DNA from: Pukyongia sp963768085 | GTDB lineage: Bacteria; Bacteroidota; Bacteroidia; Flavobacteriales; Flavobacteriaceae | Direction of reading: 5' to 3' | NCBI GenBank assembly: GCA_963768085.1 | Contig: CAVYGO010000003.1 | Span: 62,001 to 126,000 of the forward strand | DNA: 64,000 bases | Part shown: in pieces, positions 53,784-63,854 of the stretch | Numbering within the stretch: position 1 is the stretch's first letter | How the letters are laid out: each line of letters starts with the position of its first letter | Notes under the pieces: model-generated | The model's database searches: none | The model's input: the letters and a program-made list of their open reading frames with translations, nothing else | What the model was told of the DNA's origin: nothing | Position numbers and translations under genes: made by a program

Positions 53784-55568
53784 TTACCTTACACCGTGCA
53801 TCAGTCGTTTTAAGACCGGATTTAGAAGGATAGATAATATTCCAGCTCCAATTGGAATCAAGGTAAATATCAGGAAAAAAGTACTCAGGGAATACTGTTC
53901 CGAAATCTTATCGATCATTCCACCCATGGTCCCTGCGGCTTTCTGGCCAACGGCAATTGCCAGATACCAGACCCCGAACATAAAACCTATCATACGAGCC
54001 GGAACGAGCTTACTCAGGTACGATAATCCAACGGGCGACAGGCAGAGCTCACCCATAGTATGGAGCAAGAAAGCGAGAATAAGAAATACCATACTTACTG
54101 AAGCTGTTTTAGCACCCGATGGAATTTCGCCCGATCCATATGAAAGTATGGCGAAACCAAGGCCCAATAAGATAAGACCAAGGCCATATTTCATCGCAGC
54201 GCTCGGATTATATTTGCTTTCCCACCACTTTGAGAACAGTGGCGCCAGGGTAATAATAAAGAATGAGTTGAGGATACCAAACCAGGTTGCATCGACCTCG
54301 TTACCTGCTTGTGAAAATTTATCAGCAAGTCTCCAGATAACCAGAAACCACAAACCAACGAAGGCAATGGCCAGGAAAATATTTGATATCCCGATCTTCG
54401 AAAATGTCTTTTTTGCCAGCAGTATCAGCACCCAGGTAATGATAATCAATGGAACCGTTGTTAATAATGCATCGACGATCTTAAAGACCATAGCAGAATC
54501 TCCAACCAGATTTCGATTTGTGTAGTCCCTCGCGAATAAGGTCATTGACCCGAGTCCTTGTTCAAAGAACGAAAAGAAGAATACTGTGAATAATCCAAAT
54601 ATTGAGACAGCGATAATTCGATCTCTAACCAAGGGTATGTATCTCGATATTCTTGTAATCAGTAAAATCAGGAACAAGACCAGCGCTGCCAATACAATAA
54701 CATTGCTGCCATTTAATCCGATAAATTCGAAAGGGAGCAAGTCGATACCCCCAATTTTCTCCAGCGGATCGTTAAAAAGATACAACAGACCACCAATTGC
54801 CGCAAATATCATCAGTACTTTGTCGAAAGTTGTAAACGGATTCAGTTTTTCGTTCGCTTCGGCTTCTTCATGCTCAGCTGGACTTTCCTCATTGATGTTT
54901 TGTGGTAATTCAACTTCGTGGATCAAAGATGGTTTGGCTCCTATACTTCCGAAAAGGTTCTTTGCTCTCCAGAATTGGAGCATCCCAAGCATCATAAAGA
55001 TACCAGCCAATCCAAATCCGTAAGACCATCCATATGTTTCTGCGAGGTAACCGCACAGCATCATTCCAAAGAAGGCTCCGGCGTTCACTCCCATGTAAAA
55101 GATTGTATAGGCGCCATCTTTCTTCTCTTCCTTGCCTTTATACATTTCAGAGATCATGGAAGTTATATTCGGTTTGAAGAATCCCGTGCCTACGACCAAT
55201 AATGCAAGTCCGAGATAAAAGGTCGTTGTAGTTTCCAAAGCCATGGACGCATGGCCCAGTGTCATGATCAAACAACCAATTACCACAGCATAGCGGTATC
55301 CGGTTATTTTATCCGCAATCCAACCACCAATGATCGGGGTTAGGTAAAGTAACGACGCGTAGGTCCCAATTAGAGCAAGGGCATGTTCTCTGGGCCAATC
55401 CCAGCCGGGATTATCACTCAATAAAGGAGCAGTTAAGAATAATACGAGTAAGATTCGCATTCCATAGAAGGAAAAGCGTTCCCACATTTCAGTAAAAAAG
55501 AGTACGAACAATCCTGCGGGATGTCCTAAAACTTTATCCTTGAATAAATTTTCTATATCTGTTTTCAT
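53784..55568 (-). CDS. Peptide MFS transporter (POT/PTR family)
   Basis: 594 residues with 12-14 membrane helices. GLFVLFFTEMWERFSFYGMRILLVLFL carries the ExxER motif of POT carriers, GGWIADKITGYRYAVVIGC the MFS loop, and FYMGVNAGAFFGMMLCGY the PTR2 signature. A soluble insert of about 60 residues (EVELPQNINEESPAEHEEAEANEK) lies between the halves near 215-245. It brings in di- and tripeptides with protons. It is 9 bp downstream of a second POT gene, so the two form a pair made together. Confidence 0.92.
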   Translation of the reverse strand: MKTDIENLFKDKVLGHPAGLFVLFFTEMWERFSFYGMRILLVLFLTAPLLSDNPGWDWPREHALALIGTYASLLYLTPIIGGWIADKITGYRYAVVIGCLIMTLGHASMALETTTTFYLGLALLVVGTGFFKPNITSMISEMYKGKEEKKDGAYTIFYMGVNAGAFFGMMLCGYLAETYGWSYGFGLAGIFMMLGMLQFWRAKNLFGSIGAKPSLIHEVELPQNINEESPAEHEEAEANEKLNPFTTFDKVLMIFAAIGGLLYLFNDPLEKIGGIDLLPFEFIGLNGSNVIVLAALVLFLILLITRISRYIPLVRDRIIAVSIFGLFTVFFFSFFEQGLGSMTLFARDYTNRNLVGDSAMVFKIVDALLTTVPLIIITWVLILLAKKTFSKIGISNIFLAIAFVGLWFLVIWRLADKFSQAGNEVDATWFGILNSFFIITLAPLFSKWWESKYNPSAAMKYGLGLILLGLGFAILSYGSGEIPSGAKTASVSMVFLILAFLLHTMGELCLSPVGLSYLSKLVPARMIGFMFGVWYLAIAVGQKAAGTMGGMIDKISEQYSLSTFFLIFTLIPIGAGILSILLNPVLKRLMHGVR

Positions 55569-55577
55569 AGGGGGGTA

Positions 55578-56969
55578 TTATTGGTTATCTGCTAATTCAA
55601 ATCCTTCGGTTTCTTCAAAATGCATATCTCGTTCATTGTCCTCTGCACCATGCGTTAAATGTTCCAGTTTTTTTCTGAAGATTAAAACTAGTAATCCGAA
55701 AACTACACAAAATAAAGCAATACCGGTAAAGACGGTAAACTCTCCAAAATTCGAGGCAGATTCTCCTAACAATCCCGCAAGTTTATTACCAAAACCGGTC
55801 ATTGCAAAATACACACCCATCATAATTGAGGCATACTTGATTGGTGCGAGTTTCGTTATATAGGATAATGCAACCGGTGAAATACAAAGTTCACCAACCG
55901 TATGGAATAAATAGGCCAATACCAGCCAATACATTGCGGAAGACCCGGTGCTCTCAAGTTGTGTTGACGCAGCAGACATAAAAAAGAAACCGGTTCCCAT
56001 GATGATCAGGCCTAATATCATTTTAAACAATGAAGTAGATAATTTTCCTTTCAGTTTTCTTTTAGCCCAGTAGGCAGCAACAGCTGTACCGAGGAATATA
56101 ATGAACATAGCATTTAACGACTGGAACCAGGATGCAGGAATTTCCCATCCAAGAAGCATTCTGTTGGTATAATCCTTAGCATAAATATTCATAAGTCCTC
56201 CGGCCTGTTCAAAAGCTCCCCAAAAGACAATCACAAGCAAGAAGGAAATGAACAACACGATAATTCTATCCTTTTCCTTTTTGTTCAGTGGACTTTTCAT
56301 CGCAGCCTTTTCTTCTTCATTTTTTGATTTCCCAAGATAATTCCCAACATATTTCAAATGTTTTTGACCGGCCAGGTATTGAATTAAACCTAAGGCCATA
56401 CCAATACCTGCAAGCCCGAAACCATAATGCCATCCATAAACTTCGCCTACATACCCAACAATTAGGCTGGAAAGAAATGCACCGATATTAATTCCTATAT
56501 AGAAAATCGTAAATCCTTTATCTCTTCTTATATCTCCTTGTTTGTATAAGCCTCCAACCATGGTAGAAATATTTGGTTTTAACATTCCAACACCTGCAAT
56601 AATTAACCCAAGCCCGGAATAAAACGCCCACATTTGTTCTACTGCTAGAATACTGTGGCCTGCCACTAAAAGAATTCCTCCGTATAATACAGATTTCTTC
56701 TGACCTAAAAATTTATCTGCGATCCAACCCCCGGGAATAGATGCCACATAAACCAACATTGTGTACCAACCATACAAAGCAAGGGCTTCTGCATTACTCC
56801 ATCCTAATCCACCATTATCGCCTACGGTTTCCGCGACCAGATATAGAACTAAAATGGCCCGCATTCCGTAATAGGAAAATCGCTCCCACATTTCTGTAAA
56901 GAATAATACATACAGACCTACCGGATGACCGAATAATTCCTTTTGTTTATGCTGCATAGAATTTGACAT
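55578..56969 (-). CDS. Peptide MFS transporter (POT/PTR family)
   Basis: 463 residues, the shorter of the two tandem POT carriers, with about 12 helices. GLYVLFFTEMWERFSYYGMRAILVLYL is the ExxER region, GGWIADKFLGQKKSVLYGG the loop, and FTIFYIGINIGAFLSSLIVGY the PTR2 signature. It lacks the long central insert of its neighbour, has a short one (KYVGNYLGKSKNEEEKAAM), and ends in an acidic tail. The pair may differ in peptide size or sequence preference. It lies 43 bp after the DPP-IV-like gene, whose products it could import. Confidence 0.92.
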   Translation of the reverse strand: MSNSMQHKQKELFGHPVGLYVLFFTEMWERFSYYGMRAILVLYLVAETVGDNGGLGWSNAEALALYGWYTMLVYVASIPGGWIADKFLGQKKSVLYGGILLVAGHSILAVEQMWAFYSGLGLIIAGVGMLKPNISTMVGGLYKQGDIRRDKGFTIFYIGINIGAFLSSLIVGYVGEVYGWHYGFGLAGIGMALGLIQYLAGQKHLKYVGNYLGKSKNEEEKAAMKSPLNKKEKDRIIVLFISFLLVIVFWGAFEQAGGLMNIYAKDYTNRMLLGWEIPASWFQSLNAMFIIFLGTAVAAYWAKRKLKGKLSTSLFKMILGLIIMGTGFFFMSAASTQLESTGSSAMYWLVLAYLFHTVGELCISPVALSYITKLAPIKYASIMMGVYFAMTGFGNKLAGLLGESASNFGEFTVFTGIALFCVVFGLLVLIFRKKLEHLTHGAEDNERDMHFEETEGFELADNQ

Positions 56970-57012
56970 AATTGATAGATTATTAGTTAGATATTAGTTG
57001 TTTAATGATTTT

Positions 57013-59229
57013 CTAGTTTTTGATTTGCATGAGGCTTTCAGATTCCGGTTTACCCAGGGATTCCCGAATAAACCGTGTCATTTTCTTATAAAGGTGTAAC
57101 CGTGTATTACCTCCATAAATACCATGATTCTTATCAGGATAGACCATCCATTCAAAGTTCTTATCGGCTTGAATCAAGGCCTCTACCAATCGCATTGTAT
57201 TCTGCACATGGACATTATCATCGGCACTACCATGCACCAATAAGAAATCACCTTTTAATCCTTCCACATGACTGATGGGTGAGTTATCATCATATCCGGA
57301 AGGATTTTCCTGAGGGGTTTGCATATAGCGTTCCGTGTAAATCGTATCGTAAAAGCGCCAGCTGGTAACAGGTGCTACCGCTATCGCCATAGCGAAAGTA
57401 TCCGGTGCCTGGAATAAGCAATTGGCCGACATGAATCCGCCGTAACTCCAGCCCCAGATTCCTATTCTGTTCTCATCTATATAAGGAAGTGCTCCTAATT
57501 TTTCGGCAGCGGCTACCTGGTCTTCAACTTCATATTTGCCCAGTTCTTTCTGGGTCATTTTCTTGAAATCACGTCCTTTAAGGCCTGTTCCCCTACCATC
57601 GATACAAGCTATAACATAGCCCTCCTGTGCAAGCATCTGGTGCCAGTAATCATTCGATCCACCCCACCTGTTTGCCACATTCTGCGATCCGGGACCGGAA
57701 TACTGGTGCATGAACAGCGGGTATTTTTTATTTGGATCGAAATCTTTCGGTTTGATCATGTACATATTTAATTCTTCACCATTAATGGAGATCGTAGAAA
57801 ATTCTTTTGGAGAAGTTAGGTAACCTCCGACTTTATTTTTTAATGCATCATTATTTTTGATCTCCCTGATCTTTTTACCATCTCTGGCCTGATATAGTGC
57901 ATAAACATAGGGCGTATTCACATCAGAGAAGGTATTGATGAAGTAGGAATAATCGGCACTGAACGACGCATTGTTGAATCCTGTTCTTTCTGAAAGTTCC
58001 ACGTTATTCTTCCCGGATTGTGAAATTGAATAGACTCCGCGATTAATACTTCCATCTTTTGTGCTTTGGTAATAGATTCGTCCGGTGGTTGGATCGAATC
58101 CGTAATATTTAGTCACCTCCCAATCACCGTTCGTTATCTGATTAATAAGCTTTCCATTACGGTCGTAATGGTAGATGTGATTCCAGCCACTTTTCTCGCT
58201 GGTCCAGATAAAGCTGTTATCGTTCAGGAAAGTAAGATCATCGGTGATATCTACATAAGCATCATCCTTTTCTTTTAGAATTAGTTTTGAAGAATTATCC
58301 CTGGCATCCACGAATACTAAATCTAATTCATTCTGATGGCGGTTCGTTACCCGGACACTAAGAATATCGGGGTCGTTGGTCCAATTTATCCTGGGTATAT
58401 AATAATTATTATATGCTGACAGATCAACTTGTGAAATTTTCCCGGTATTCATGTCATAGATATGAAGAGACACATCGGCATTCGGATCACCTGCTTTCGG
58501 ATATTTGAACACCTGCTGCGTAGGATAAAGCTCCTCCCCGTAAACATCCATTGAGAATCGAGGGACATTGGTTTCATCGAAACGGATGAAAGCCAGTCGC
58601 TTTCCATTCTTGCTCCAGTCGAAAGCCCGCACAAAAGCAAACTCTTCTTCATAGACCCAATCGGTGATTCCGTTGATGATGCTGTTCTTTTTTCCGTCGG
58701 TGGTAATTTGCATCTCCTGCCCGCTCGAAAGATCCTTTATATAAAGATTGTTATTATTGCCAAAAGCGATCTTTGTACCATCCGGGCTAAAGGTTGGCTC
58801 CTGAATTTGTTTTTCGGATACAAGGGTTAGCTTTTTACTCGTAAGATCATAAACATAATAGGTTCCAACGGAAGAACGTCTGTAAATTTGCTTTAACTGT
58901 GTGGCCAGTAACATTTTGGTCTCATCGCCATTAAATTCGTAAGATATGATATAATTGACCCCATCCAGATCGCTTGTATTCACCAGGGTTCTAACTTTTT
59001 CACCACTTACATAATCATAAACATCGACTGTTGAAGCGTTTTGAGCTCTGTTGTAGTTGAGTACCGAATATTCCTTACCGTTTGCAAGTGAACGCAGGAT
59101 ATCCATACGTTCCGTCCGGAAGGTCCCCCCCCAGATTTCTTCTAATGTTAAATTTTTTTGTTGTGCTTGAACGGAAAGACTAACTGCCAAAAATAGCATT
59201 AGCAGTGAGGAAGAAAAAACTCGTTTCAA
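57013..59229 (-). CDS. S9 family peptidase (dipeptidyl peptidase IV-like)
   Basis: 738 residues. The signal peptide ends near SVQAQ (residue 23). A DPP-IV-type eight-blade propeller (about 40-480) contains DWVYEEEFAFVRAFDWSKNGKRLAFIRFDE, with the double Glu that holds the peptide N-terminus. The hydrolase domain has Ser in GIWGWSYGGFMSAN, Asp in HGSADDNVHVQN and His in DKNHGIYGG. It cuts dipeptides, usually Xaa-Pro, from peptide ends in the periplasm. First gene of a block with two POT peptide carriers: digestion followed by uptake. Confidence 0.93.
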   Translation of the reverse strand: MKRVFSSSLLMLFLAVSLSVQAQQKNLTLEEIWGGTFRTERMDILRSLANGKEYSVLNYNRAQNASTVDVYDYVSGEKVRTLVNTSDLDGVNYIISYEFNGDETKMLLATQLKQIYRRSSVGTYYVYDLTSKKLTLVSEKQIQEPTFSPDGTKIAFGNNNNLYIKDLSSGQEMQITTDGKKNSIINGITDWVYEEEFAFVRAFDWSKNGKRLAFIRFDETNVPRFSMDVYGEELYPTQQVFKYPKAGDPNADVSLHIYDMNTGKISQVDLSAYNNYYIPRINWTNDPDILSVRVTNRHQNELDLVFVDARDNSSKLILKEKDDAYVDITDDLTFLNDNSFIWTSEKSGWNHIYHYDRNGKLINQITNGDWEVTKYYGFDPTTGRIYYQSTKDGSINRGVYSISQSGKNNVELSERTGFNNASFSADYSYFINTFSDVNTPYVYALYQARDGKKIREIKNNDALKNKVGGYLTSPKEFSTISINGEELNMYMIKPKDFDPNKKYPLFMHQYSGPGSQNVANRWGGSNDYWHQMLAQEGYVIACIDGRGTGLKGRDFKKMTQKELGKYEVEDQVAAAEKLGALPYIDENRIGIWGWSYGGFMSANCLFQAPDTFAMAIAVAPVTSWRFYDTIYTERYMQTPQENPSGYDDNSPISHVEGLKGDFLLVHGSADDNVHVQNTMRLVEALIQADKNFEWMVYPDKNHGIYGGNTRLHLYKKMTRFIRESLGKPESESLMQIKN

Positions 59230-59346
59230 AATGTTAAATTTTTGTTAGGTCAAGTTTACTAAAATTTCATGAAAAACCGGTAGTTTTTATGTTAAATACA
59301 AGCATTTTGTTCGTAATTCAACCCCTTTATCCTTGGCTAGAAATGC

Positions 59347-59354
59347 TATCTTTG
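59347..59354 (+). promoter_or_regulatory. -7 promoter element of the HMG-CoA reductase gene
   Basis: TATCTTTG, an exact TAnnTTTG match, 19 bases before the ATG at 59374. No clear -33 at the right distance. Confidence 0.45.
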
Positions 59355-59373
59355 TGTTTCAAATTTTAGTCAC

Positions 59374-60705
59374 ATGCATATCCCTGTTTCCGGATTTTCG
59401 AAAAAATCGAAGCAAGAAAAAATCGATTGGTTGTTCCACAACTATTTCAATGATAATGAGGATGCTTTAAATATCTTAAAGCAATATTGGAATGATGATG
59501 CCAAATTACAGGAATTGCACGACGATTTCACTGAAAATACGATTTCAAATTACTACCTGCCATTTGGGGTTGCTCCTAACTTCAAGATCAACAACCGGAT
59601 GTATACCATCCCCATGGTAATTGAAGAAAGTTCAGTGGTTGCCGCCGCCAGTAATGCGGCCAAATTCTGGCTTGACAGAGGTGGATTCAAAGCTGAAGTC
59701 ATATCCACGGAAAAGAACGGACAGATCCATATCGATTATTTTGGGAAGAAAGAATCCATTATTAATTTCTTTGCTGAAGTGAAGTCGGATTTAATCGATT
59801 CCATTGCCGGGATACAGAAGAATATGAAAGCAAGAGGGGGAGGTCTCCTCGATATCTCGTTAAAAGATTCTACCCACACCCTTCCGGGGTACTATCAGTT
59901 ACACTGTGCGTTTGAAACTCTGGATGCGATGGGTGCTAACTTTATAAACAGTTGCCTGGAGGAGATAGCCAATACATTCGAGAAACAAGCCGTTTCCTAT
60001 TCTGACTTCGGTGAAAATTCACAGCCAAAAGTTGTATTGAGCATCCTTTCCAATTATGTACCTGAATGCCTTGTAAGGGCATCTGTTAGCTGCCATGTGA
60101 ACGATCTAAGTGATAATGACACCGATGGCCTAGAATTCGCCAGGGATTTCATTAGGGCCGTAAATATTGCCCAGGTCGAAATTAGAAGAGCCGTTACCCA
60201 TAATAAGGGTATCATGAACGGGATTGACGCCGTTATACTGGCAACGGGTAACGATTTCAGGGCTGTTGAGGCCGGAATTCACGCCTATGCCGCCAGGGAT
60301 GGCAGGTATACGAGTTTAACCCAGGCAAAAGTTGAAAACGAATTGTTCACTTTCAGTATCGAAATTCCAATGGCATTAGGCACCGTGGGCGGATTAACCG
60401 GTCTTCATCCATTGGTGAAATTTGCGTTACAGCTGCTACAAAAACCTTCTGCACCCCAACTTATGGAGATTGTTGCCGTAGCGGGTCTGGCCCAGAATTT
60501 TGCGGCCATTCGATCACTGGTTACCACCGGAATTCAAAAAGGGCATATGAAAATGCACCTTATGAATATTCTGAATCAGCTTGAAGCGACTTCCATAGAA
60601 AAGGAAAAAGCGATACAGCATTTTATAAAAAATACGGTGTCTCATAGTGCCGCGGTAGATTTTATTGAGAAAATAAGAAGCGAAGATGCAAACCTTTCAC
60701 AGTAA
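59374..60705 (+). CDS. Hydroxymethylglutaryl-CoA reductase (class II type)
   Basis: 443 residues, the size of class II (bacterial) enzymes. The substrate region VIEESSVVAAASNAAKFW has the catalytic Glu. AMGANFINSCLE lies at the dinucleotide site, ILATGNDFRAVEAGIHAYAARDG holds the catalytic region before LGTVGGLTGLHP, and the mobile tail carries the His in QKGHMKMHLMNI. In Bacteroidota this enzyme makes mevalonate for isoprenoids even though it is of the degradative class. It overlaps the GYDIA kinase gene by 20 bp, so the two are translated together. Confidence 0.93.
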   Translation: MHIPVSGFSKKSKQEKIDWLFHNYFNDNEDALNILKQYWNDDAKLQELHDDFTENTISNYYLPFGVAPNFKINNRMYTIPMVIEESSVVAAASNAAKFWLDRGGFKAEVISTEKNGQIHIDYFGKKESIINFFAEVKSDLIDSIAGIQKNMKARGGGLLDISLKDSTHTLPGYYQLHCAFETLDAMGANFINSCLEEIANTFEKQAVSYSDFGENSQPKVVLSILSNYVPECLVRASVSCHVNDLSDNDTDGLEFARDFIRAVNIAQVEIRRAVTHNKGIMNGIDAVILATGNDFRAVEAGIHAYAARDGRYTSLTQAKVENELFTFSIEIPMALGTVGGLTGLHPLVKFALQLLQKPSAPQLMEIVAVAGLAQNFAAIRSLVTTGIQKGHMKMHLMNILNQLEATSIEKEKAIQHFIKNTVSHSAAVDFIEKIRSEDANLSQ

Positions 60706-61591
60706 TGGCAAACTGCTGCTCACCGGCGAATACCTGGTTCTCGATGGAGCCCTTGCACTTGCCATACCCACCTGCTACGGACAATCCCTAACAGTGTCTC
60801 CAACAGATATTCAGGGTATTCAATGGACAAGCTTCGATTTTGAAGGACGGATTTGGTACCAGGGTAAATTTTATATCAATGAGGATGGAATTCAATGTTC
60901 TAATGAAGATGAAACTTCAAAAACACTGCTTCGAATTCTGCAGGACGCACGTAAGATCAATAAAGAATTCCTCCGAGATTCCGAAGGTTGGAAGGTAACA
61001 ACAACCCTGAACTTTCCCCGAAACTGGGGATTGGGCACCTCATCAACCCTTATCAACAATATTGCACAGTGGGCGGGAATTGATGGTATTGAACTATTAA
61101 GGGCCGGTTTCGGAGGTAGTGGATACGATATAGCCGCCGCACAACGTAATTCACCAATCCTTTACTCGAATAAGGCAGGAGAGGCTACAGTTACTCCAGT
61201 ACGCTTGACGTGGAGTTTTGTGGATCGCTTATACTTCGTATATCTGAATAAAAAGCAGGACAGCAAAAAAGGGATTGCCCTGTACCGTGAAATGACCGGC
61301 GAGAAGGACCATCTTATTTCAAACATTTCAGCTTTAACACTTAAAATTATCGCTTCGGAAAGCTTGACAGAATTCACGACATTTATGGAAGCACATGAGT
61401 CTGTTATTTCCAGACTTCTCGGGATTCCTAAAGTAAAGGATATACTATTTCCAGACTATACAGGCCTGGTGAAAAGTCTTGGTGCCTGGGGAGGTGATTT
61501 TGTTTTGGTGAGTGGAGATGCGACAGCGATGGAATATTTTGCGGACAAAGGATTTAAAACGATCATTCCGTTTTCAGAAATGATCAAATAA
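60686..61591 (+). CDS. GYDIA family GHMP kinase
   Basis: 301 residues. GKLLLTGEYLVLDGALALAIP is the GHMP N-terminus, NWGLGTSSTLINNIAQW the phosphate-binding loop, and GGSGYDIAAAQRNSPILY the motif naming this family. The end, LGAWGGDFVLVSGD, matches the third GHMP motif. It probably phosphorylates mevalonate or phosphomevalonate; the exact step is not proved by sequence. Its ATG lies within the last codons of the HMG-CoA reductase gene in another frame. Confidence 0.92.
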   Translation: MQTFHSNGKLLLTGEYLVLDGALALAIPTCYGQSLTVSPTDIQGIQWTSFDFEGRIWYQGKFYINEDGIQCSNEDETSKTLLRILQDARKINKEFLRDSEGWKVTTTLNFPRNWGLGTSSTLINNIAQWAGIDGIELLRAGFGGSGYDIAAAQRNSPILYSNKAGEATVTPVRLTWSFVDRLYFVYLNKKQDSKKGIALYREMTGEKDHLISNISALTLKIIASESLTEFTTFMEAHESVISRLLGIPKVKDILFPDYTGLVKSLGAWGGDFVLVSGDATAMEYFADKGFKTIIPFSEMIK

Positions 61592-61622
61592 AAATCCTCC
61601 ATTACCTGTGATAATGGAGGAT
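61590..61622. terminator. Terminator between the GHMP kinase and PPIase genes
   Basis: An 11-bp stem ATCCTCCATTA/TAATGGAGGAT with loop CCTGTGA. On the minus strand it is followed by TTTTTATTTG, which suits the PPIase gene; on the plus strand the T run is missing. It starts at the kinase stop codon. Confidence 0.75.
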
Positions 61623-61644
61623 CTATAATGAATGGTACTACCTA

Positions 61645-63765
61645 CTAATAAAAAATAGCCCTGTTATCTTCAATATCTGCAGATTCCTTAAGCGCTTTGA
61701 ACACGTTCGTGCTCAGTCCCTGAGAAACACCTGTATCCAGCTGACTCGCATAAGGAGCGTAATTCTCAAGGTCCGGAGCTTTATTAAGCGCTGTGACGCG
61801 CACCTTGAAAACTCCTGTATTTCCTTCAATGAAACCTGTTTCTTCACCGGGTTTAGTTCCGAAGGCAGCTCCTACTACTTTTGGTTCATTTCCGGCACCG
61901 GGAACAGTTGGTGCTGCCATAGTCACTGCAGAAGCCGTTTGTACGGTCACATTTTGTGAAGCCGCGATTTCCTGCATTGTAGTTCCACTGGCATTCGAAA
62001 TGATCTGAGCCGCTTTTTTCTGATTTCTTAAAATAGGTGTTACTTCCGCAGATGCTTCGGATATGCTTCTTAACCCTTTAGGGTCTCTCCGGGTTAACTG
62101 CACGATGGCATATCCCTGTGGGACAGAAAATCGACTTATCTCCCCTATCTTGGTCTCTTCGTTAAAAGCCCAGTTAACAACTTGTCGACTCGAACCGAGT
62201 CCCGGAATATTTGAATCCAACTCACCTACTTTATTCACAGGTCGAACCGGAATTTCCTGAGCGTTTGATTGTTCGTTAAAATCTCCTTTTGCCGCTTCGA
62301 TCTCGAATGTTGTTGCAATGGCGAAGATACTGTTAATGGTTTCTTCCGAAGGTTCAATTTCCTTGACAATAGTTGCGATCTTAATCACATCCCTGAATTC
62401 CTTCTGACCTAATACTTCGATAATGTGATATCCGAAATTCGTCTTTACGATCCCCATATCACCTGTTTTATTCTCGAAGGAATAATCTCTGAATTCAGGC
62501 ACCATTTTGGTGTATTCAAACCAATCGTAAACACCATCATTCTCGATACTTCCTGTATCGGAAGAAAATGATTTAACCATAGATGGAAAACGGGAACGAT
62601 TTCCTTTCAGAATGGTAAGTAAACTATCGGCTGTTTGTTTCGCTTGTTCGTCGGTACGGAAAATACTGTCGGCTCGGTTAAGACCCATAGGAATTAATAT
62701 ATGTCGCACCCGGGCGCTATCAGGCAATTGTCTTTTTTCAATAACCTTGGTAAGATTCAAGGTTTTATCAATCTGATAAGGTCCATAAACACTTCCTTCG
62801 TTCATATCAAAAATGGTATCCTTTAGCGACGCAGGTAATTGCTCTTGTCGGTACCATCTGTCCGTGTATGGAGTATCTGAATTTGCATTAACAAAGTCAA
62901 CATATTTAGTTGTATCACGGAAACCGGACAAGGTGTCCAACTGGTTGGTCACATTGTTCATTTCGGTACGATTATCAAGGAGCCTCATCATCTCTGTGTG
63001 TGCGGCATCAATATCCTTTTGGGAAGCGGTCTCCTCGATTAGCACATACTGAAAATCTACCTGAGGTTCCACTTCAAATTTTTTGGGATTGCTTTTTATA
63101 TAGGAGGCGATCTCCTCTTCAGAAACAGTGATACTAGCATCATCAACGGAAGTATATGGAATATATATATAATCCATATTGATCTTATCGTTCTCGAATC
63201 GATATTGTTGTTCCCCATCGGCAATTGTAGAGCTTAATCCGCCTCTTAACATTCCGAGGTAGGTATTTTCAAGTACTGTCTGCTTTACATTTTTAATGTA
63301 ATTGTTCCAAGCATTCAATGCAGCAGGATTGATTTTTGCGTCCGCCTTGATCTGAGCGACATATTCGAGCATTTTCAGCTCACTGAAATTTCCGTTCTCA
63401 TCCTGGAAGGTAGGATCGTTTGCCAGGTAAATGCTAAGCGCCTGGTTTATTTGCTCTCCTTCAACTCGAAGACCCAGATTATCATATTGTTCTTCCATCA
63501 ACACCCTTCTTAACTCACGATCCCATACAAGATTCATTGCCTGAGTGGTATTGGCATTGGGGCCCATAGATTTCTGAGTAGTTTCCATGAGTTCTGCGAA
63601 CTCCGTCCGATCGATATCCACACCATTTATAGTTGCGATAGTATCTTCAACGCTTGAGCCGCCGCCGCGGGTTAGCACATCACTTAAGATAAAAGCGAAA
63701 AGCGCCATTGCTATAATTATAATGAGGAAGATTCCTCGTTTTCTAATACTGTTTAATATTGCCAT
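61645..63765 (-). CDS. SurA/PpiD-like peptidylprolyl isomerase
   Basis: 706 residues. RKRGIFLIIIIAMALFAFILSDVL (about 8-30) is a single N-terminal membrane anchor, as in PpiD. A SurA-type N domain with a coiled region follows (EDTIATINGVDIDRTEFAELMETTQ). The parvulin domain near 345-450 has RVRHILIPMGLNRAD and ENKTGDMGIVKTNFGYHIIEVLG. The C-terminal part is a second degenerate isomerase-like region. It is a periplasm-facing chaperone and prolyl isomerase for proteins emerging from the Sec channel. It is 89 bp downstream of the CorC-like gene on the same strand. Confidence 0.93.
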   Translation of the reverse strand: MAILNSIRKRGIFLIIIIAMALFAFILSDVLTRGGGSSVEDTIATINGVDIDRTEFAELMETTQKSMGPNANTTQAMNLVWDRELRRVLMEEQYDNLGLRVEGEQINQALSIYLANDPTFQDENGNFSELKMLEYVAQIKADAKINPAALNAWNNYIKNVKQTVLENTYLGMLRGGLSSTIADGEQQYRFENDKINMDYIYIPYTSVDDASITVSEEEIASYIKSNPKKFEVEPQVDFQYVLIEETASQKDIDAAHTEMMRLLDNRTEMNNVTNQLDTLSGFRDTTKYVDFVNANSDTPYTDRWYRQEQLPASLKDTIFDMNEGSVYGPYQIDKTLNLTKVIEKRQLPDSARVRHILIPMGLNRADSIFRTDEQAKQTADSLLTILKGNRSRFPSMVKSFSSDTGSIENDGVYDWFEYTKMVPEFRDYSFENKTGDMGIVKTNFGYHIIEVLGQKEFRDVIKIATIVKEIEPSEETINSIFAIATTFEIEAAKGDFNEQSNAQEIPVRPVNKVGELDSNIPGLGSSRQVVNWAFNEETKIGEISRFSVPQGYAIVQLTRRDPKGLRSISEASAEVTPILRNQKKAAQIISNASGTTMQEIAASQNVTVQTASAVTMAAPTVPGAGNEPKVVGAAFGTKPGEETGFIEGNTGVFKVRVTALNKAPDLENYAPYASQLDTGVSQGLSTNVFKALKESADIEDNRAIFY

Positions 63766-63854
63766 CTGTCTGTCAAATTACTAGGGGGCGAAAATAGCAT
63801 TTTCCCTTCAGTTATAAAAGATTCGGTATAAAAAAAACGGGAATTAACGTAAAT

